Positions 58,281 through 64,000 of a stretch of DNA of 64,000 nucleotides are shown here, one piece after another. The number at the start of each line of letters is the position of its first letter. The stretch's first letter is position 1. The notes under the pieces were generated by a model, which was given only the letters and a program-made list of their open reading frames with translations, had not been told where the DNA came from and did no database searches. Both the position numbers and the translations under genes were made by a program. Source of the stretch: Catenulispora sp. GP43 (lineage in GTDB: Bacteria > Actinomycetota > Actinomycetes > Streptomycetales > Catenulisporaceae); contig NZ_JBGCCT010000009.1 of NCBI RefSeq assembly GCF_041260665.1, positions 248,001 through 312,000 of the forward strand, written 5' to 3'.

Positions 58281-59422
58281 TCACTTGACGGTGATCCACC
58301 CGGCGTAGAACACGCCCAGGCCCAGGCCGACGAACAGCCCGCAGATGATCCAGAACCGCACCACCACCGTCACCTCGGCCCAGCCGACGAGCTCGAAGTG
58401 GTGGTGCAGCGGGGCCATCTTGAACACCCGTTTGCCGCCGCTGATCTTGAAGTAGCCGACCTGGATCACCACCGACAGGGTGATGATCACGAACAGCCCG
58501 CCGAGCAGCGCCAGCAGCAGCTCGGTCTGCGAGCAGATCGCCAGGCCGGCCAGGGCGCCGCCGAGGGCCAGGGAGCCGGTGTCGCCCATGTAGATCTTGG
58601 CCGGCGAGGTGTTCCACCACAGGAAGCCGAAACAGGCCCCCATGACGGCCGCGGCCACGATCGCCAGGTCGAGTGGATCTCGGACCGGGTAGCAGCCCTG
58701 CACGCCGGTGCCGAGCGTCGCGCACGACTCGCCGTGCTGCCACACGCCGATCAGCACGTACGAGGCGAACACCATCACGCACGAGCCGGTGGCCAGGCCG
58801 TCCAGACCGTCGGTCAGGTTCACGCCGTTGGACGTGCCGGCGATGAGCAGGCCGGCCCAGATCACGAACAGCACCGCGCCGAGGTCGACCGCCGAGATGT
58901 TCCGCACGAACGACAGGTGCGTGTTGCCCGGGGTGTAGCCCAGCGCGTTGGGGAAGTGGATGGCCATCACCGCGAACGCGATCGCGACGATCCACTGCCC
59001 GACCATCTTCGCCTTGGCCCGCAGGCCCAGCGAGCGCTGCCGGAACACCTTCAGGAAGTCGTCGGTGAAGCCCACCACGCCCATGCCGGCCATCAGGAAC
59101 AGCACCAGCAGCCCGGAGGCGGTGGGCACCTTCATCGTGGCCAGCTTGGTGAAGCCGTAGCCGAGCAGGGTGGCCAGCACGATCACCACGCCGCCCATGG
59201 TCGGCGTGCCGCGCTTGGCCTGGTGCGTGGTCGGGCCGTCCTCACGGATCGGCTGGCCGAAGCCGTAGCGCGCCAGGGTCTTGATCGCCATCGGCGTGCC
59301 GATCAGCGAGAAGAACAGCGCGATCCCCGCCGCGTACAGCACCCCGCGCATCTGCAGGCCGCCTTCGGAACCGGCGTGCGGAACCACCGCGCCCACCCCG
59401 GCCCAGGCCGCCGCGAAGTCGC

Positions 59423-59426
<4 letters not shown>
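58281..59426 (-). CDS. mraY: phospho-N-acetylmuramoyl-pentapeptide-transferase
   Basis: A 381-residue membrane enzyme with ten hydrophobic segments that transfers phospho-MurNAc-pentapeptide to undecaprenyl phosphate (lipid I synthesis). Conserved pieces are [31 protein letters not shown] (the DD pair), [40 protein letters not shown] and [20 protein letters not shown] start overlapping the murF stop by four bases. A terminator follows, and murD does not: the next gene is convergent. Confidence 0.97.
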
Positions 59427-60993
<1,567 letters not shown>

Positions 60994-60997
<4 letters not shown>

Positions 60998-62622
60998 TGC
61001 TCGCTGCGGTCCTTTCCGGCCGCTTCCAAAGCGGCGCGCAGCACCACCCGGTCGTCGAACGGCTTCTTCACTCCTGCGATCTCCTGCCCCTGCTCATGTC
61101 CCTTGCCGGCGACGATCAGCACGTCGCCGGGGCCGCTGGCGGCGACCGCGTACGCGATCGCCTCGGCCCGGTCGGCGACCACGCGGTAATTCTGGACGGC
61201 ACCGGCCAGTTCGGCGTCGGCGCCGGCGGTGACGGCCGCGAGAATGTCCGCTGAACTTTCCGTACGCGGGTTGTCATCGGTGAATACGGCCTCGTCGGCG
61301 AGCCGCACGGCGGCGGCGCCCATCAGCGGCCGTTTGGTCTTGTCGCGGTCCCCGCCGCAGCCCACCACCACGCGCAGCCGGCCGTGGCGGCTCTCGGCCA
61401 CCGGCCGCAGCGCGGACAGCGCGGTCTGCACCGCGTCCGGGGTGTGGGCGTAGTCGACGACCGCCAGGAACTCCTGGCCCGGTACCTGGACCCGCTCCAT
61501 GCGGCCCGGGACGCCGTGCACGTCGCCGACCCCGGCGATGGCGGTCTCCAGGTCGATCCCGGTCACCGCCAGCAGCACGATCGCGGCCAGCGCGTTGGCG
61601 ACGTTGAAGTCGCCGGGCAGCCCGGCCGAGGCCTTGTGGCGCGCGCCGTCCGGGCCGACCAGGGTGAACGCCGAGTCGTCGGCGCCGAGCACGATGTCCT
61701 CGGCGCTCCAGTCGGCGGCGTTGCCCTTGATGCTGAAGGTGTGCACCTCGACGCCGTTGTCCCGGCAGCGCTCGACGATCCGCCGGCCGTGCTCGTCGTC
61801 GACGTCGACGACGGCCCGCTCGGTGTACCCGGGCGTGAACAGCTTGGCCTTGGCCTCGAAGTAGTCCTCGAAGTCGGCGTGGAAGTCCAGGTGGTCCTGC
61901 GTCAGGTTCAGGAACGCGGCCGCCCTGAACCGGATCCCGGCGGTGCGGCCGTAGGCCAGCGCGTGGCTGGAGACCTCCATCGCGACCGCGTCGACGTGCT
62001 TCTCCACGGCGGTGGCCAGGATCGCCTGCAGATCCGGGGCTTCCGGAGTGGTGCGCACGGAGGGCACCACCTCGTCGCCGATGAGGATCTGCACGGTCCC
62101 GATGACGCCGGTCTTCAAACCGGCGCGGCGCAGGCCGCCGTCGATCAGGTAGCTGGTGGTGGTCTTGCCGTTGGTGCCGGTGACGCCGTACATCGCCAGC
62201 CGCGCGGCGGGTTCGCCGTAGACGAACGCCGACAGCCGGCCGGCCAGGCCCCGCACGTCCTCGGCCACCAGGACCGGGACTGCCAGGCCGTCGGCATCGA
62301 GCACACTGGCGCCGGCAGCGTCGGTCACGACCGCGACCGCCCCGGCGGCCACGGCGCCGGCGGCGAACTCGGCCCCGTGCCGGGCCGCGCCCGGCCAGGC
62401 GACGTACAGGTCGCCGGGCCGGATGCCCTGCGAGTCGTGCGAGAGCCCGGTGACCGCCGTGTCCAGGGCCTCCGTGGTCGCGGCCGCAGTGGCGGCGACT
62501 GAAGCGCCGACGTGTTCCGCACAGGCGCGAACGCTGTGCTGCGGAAGGTGATGCGGGCGCGGTGTGGAGGTCATGGGGTCCCGATACATCGTCGGATCGG
62601 CGGAGACGGTCAGTTGGGGCAC
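60994..62622 (-). CDS. murE: UDP-N-acetylmuramoyl-L-alanyl-D-glutamate--2,6-diaminopimelate ligase
   Basis: A 542-residue Mur ligase. The ATP loop is GVTGTNGKTTTSYLI (about residue 150), and LTQDHLDFH and the NVANALAA and DYAHTPDAV motifs follow. The DNPR motif (TDDNPRTES, near residue 450) is the specificity signature for meso-diaminopimelate, so the cell wall should be of the meso-DAP (or LL-DAP) type, not lysine. The GTG at 62622 is seven bases after TAGCCT, suggesting an internal, leaderless promoter between the PBP gene and murE; other in-frame Mets are at residues 12 and 17. murF overlaps its 3' end by four bases. Confidence 0.96.
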
Positions 62623-62714
62623 GTGCGGAAGGCTACCGGTTCGCAGAGCGCGGTCGTGCGTTCAGCTCCTCGCTGATATTCGCGTCCGCCGCGCCCGCGG
62701 ACCAAACCGGCTGG

Positions 62715-64000
62715 TCAGTTGCCCGAGCCGTACGTCGTCGGCAGATCCGCCAGCGGTGTGCCGGTCGGCGCGACGCCGCGGCTCTGCAACGCGAACGACA
62801 TGACCTGCGTGAACACCGGCGCGGCGATCTCGGCGCCGAAGTGCGCGCCGACCGGGGCTTGCAGCGACACCGCGACGACGATCTGCGGCTTGTCGGTCGG
62901 CGCGAAACCGATGAACGACGCTGTGTAACCGTTGTAGGTGCCGCGTTTCTCGTCGTAGCGGTTCGCGGTACCGGTCTTGCCGGCGACGCGGTAGCCGGGG
63001 ATCTGGGCCGTGGTGCCGGTGCCGCGCTGGGAGGTGGTGACCGCCTCCAGCATGTCGGCGACCTTCGTCGCGGTCGCGGCGCTGACCACCGGCGTGCGCT
63101 GCGGCGCCGGCGCCGGGGTGTACTTGCCGGAGGCGTCGGTGTAGCCCCGGATCAGGGACGGCGCGATGCGCACGCCGCCGTTGGCGATGGTCTGGTAGAC
63201 CGAGGCGTCCTGGACGGCGGTGGCGGCCAGGCCCTGGCCGTAGAGCACCGTGTTGCGCTCGGTGTCGCTCCACTTGTTCGGCGGGTCCAGGATGCCGGCG
63301 CTCTCACCGGGGAAGCCGATGCCGGTCTTCTGGCCGAAGCCGAACAGCCGCTGGTACTTGGCGATGGTCTGGTCGCGGTCCACGCCGTGCTGCTGGAACA
63401 GGTCCGAGACCTCGATGGTGCCGACGTTGGAGGACGCGGCCAGGACGCCGGTCATGGTCAGGCTCCATGGGCCGTGGTCCACGTCGTCGTGGTAGAAGAC
63501 GCCGCCCACGGACTTCGGCGAGGTGAAGGACGGCAGCGGGGTGTCCGGCTCGCCGACGCCGGTCTCGATGGCCGCGGACATGGTGATGACCTTGGCCACC
63601 GACCCGGGCTCGAAGGGGTCGGTGAACGCACGGTTGCCCAGGTTGGGCGTATCGGCCTGGGTGAGGTGGCGCGGGTCGAAGGTCGGGTAGTTCGACAGCG
63701 CCAGGATCTGGCCGGACTTCACGTCCTGCACCACGACGGTGCCCGACAGCGAGCCGGTCTTCTGCACCTCCTGGGCCAGCGCCTGGTCGGCGGCCCACTG
63801 GATGTCCGGGTCGATGGTGGTCTTCACACTCTGCCCGTCCACCGCCGGCTTCAGGTTGACGCCGGTGGTGGGGATCTCGACCCCGGAGGCGGCCTGGTAG
63901 GACTCCTGGCCGTCCTTGCCGGCCAGCCGGTCGTTCAGCATCTGCTCGATCCCGGCCTTGCCGGCCCCGTCGGAGTCGGTGAAGCCGATGACGTTCGCCG
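62715..64000 (-). CDS. ftsI: penicillin-binding protein, FtsI/PBP2-type transpeptidase (5' truncated)
   Basis: The coding frame is open through base 64000, so the N-terminal part (membrane anchor and dimerisation domain) lies outside the window; about 428 residues are visible. The transpeptidase motifs are complete: the SxxK as FEPGSVAKVI, SxN as LAASSNVGT, and KTG as VAGKTGTANRY. PBP2-type landmarks, VVVQDVKSGQILALSNYP and FGFGQKTGIGFPGESAG, are also present. Its place directly upstream of murE matches ftsI of the division and cell-wall cluster. It cross-links septal peptidoglycan outside the membrane. Confidence 0.94.
   Translation of the reverse strand, partial: ANVIGFTDSDGAGKAGIEQMLNDRLAGKDGQESYQAASGVEIPTTGVNLKPAVDGQSVKTTIDPDIQWAADQALAQEVQKTGSLSGTVVVQDVKSGQILALSNYPTFDPRHLTQADTPNLGNRAFTDPFEPGSVAKVITMSAAIETGVGEPDTPLPSFTSPKSVGGVFYHDDVDHGPWSLTMTGVLAASSNVGTIEVSDLFQQHGVDRDQTIAKYQRLFGFGQKTGIGFPGESAGILDPPNKWSDTERNTVLYGQGLAATAVQDASVYQTIANGGVRIAPSLIRGYTDASGKYTPAPAPQRTPVVSAATATKVADMLEAVTTSQRGTGTTAQIPGYRVAGKTGTANRYDEKRGTYNGYTASFIGFAPTDKPQIVVAVSLQAPVGAHFGAEIAAPVFTQVMSFALQSRGVAPTGTPLADLPTTYGSGN

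Overview
This 64 kb window is high-GC actinobacterial chromosome. Signs are a mycothiol-dependent-type isomerase fold, a GlnE adenylyltransferase, a class E sortase, an LppS-type L,D-transpeptidase lipoprotein, a QcrCAB/CtaE supercomplex cluster with a diheme QcrC, and many genes whose start codon sits 6-8 bases after a TANNNT -10 element (leaderless starts). Gene content and order resemble Streptomycetales/Catenulisporales; the species cannot be named from sequence alone. No phage, insertion sequence, CRISPR array, rRNA or convincing tRNA is visible.

Layout. (1) 1-6.5 kb: 3' end of a GH38 alpha-mannosidase, small proteins, a PAP2-type membrane protein, and a TetR regulator divergent from a serine hydrolase across a perfect operator repeat. 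(2) 6.4-17 kb, nitrogen block: glnE, a NUDIX hydrolase, a three-gene ECF sigma operon, an MDMPI-fold protein, a frameshifted quinone reductase gene, a Fic-like toxin-antitoxin module and a GlnA2-type glutamine synthetase homologue, then a Baeyer-Villiger-type monooxygenase. (3) 17-30 kb: an NmrA-type protein, an efflux pump with its TetR, an atypical SDR with a divergent TetR, panB, an MFS exporter, a LamG surface protein, map, and two tyrosine phosphatases on either side of a Prim-Pol-like protein. (4) 30-34 kb, tyrosine/homogentisate catabolism: fahA, a conserved unknown and hmgA. (5) 33.7-38.6 kb: an inactive mycosin-like protein, a class E sortase and a DEAD-box helicase with a long RGG tail. 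(6) 39-58 kb: the respiratory core (ctaE-qcrC-qcrA-qcrB, ctaC-ctaD-ctaF) with trpD, a Ldt lipoprotein, cysteine desulfurase, a PfkB/adenosine-kinase-like gene, an A-type Fe-S carrier, nadA and glycerate kinase. Much of this block has the same neighbours in Mycobacterium tuberculosis (Rv2192c-Rv2205c). (7) 58-64 kb: peptidoglycan/division genes ftsI-murE-murF-mraY, ending abruptly after mraY.

Working together: the bc1-aa3 genes make a supercomplex that moves electrons from menaquinol to oxygen without a soluble cytochrome c. Cysteine desulfurase, the A-type carrier and the Fe-S enzyme NadA fit a shared Fe-S/NAD theme. glnE and the GlnA2-like gene belong to nitrogen metabolism, although the latter lacks the residue GlnE modifies. 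fahA and hmgA are consecutive-pathway enzymes of tyrosine breakdown. Several regulator-target pairs can be read directly from inverted repeats in their shared intergenic regions.
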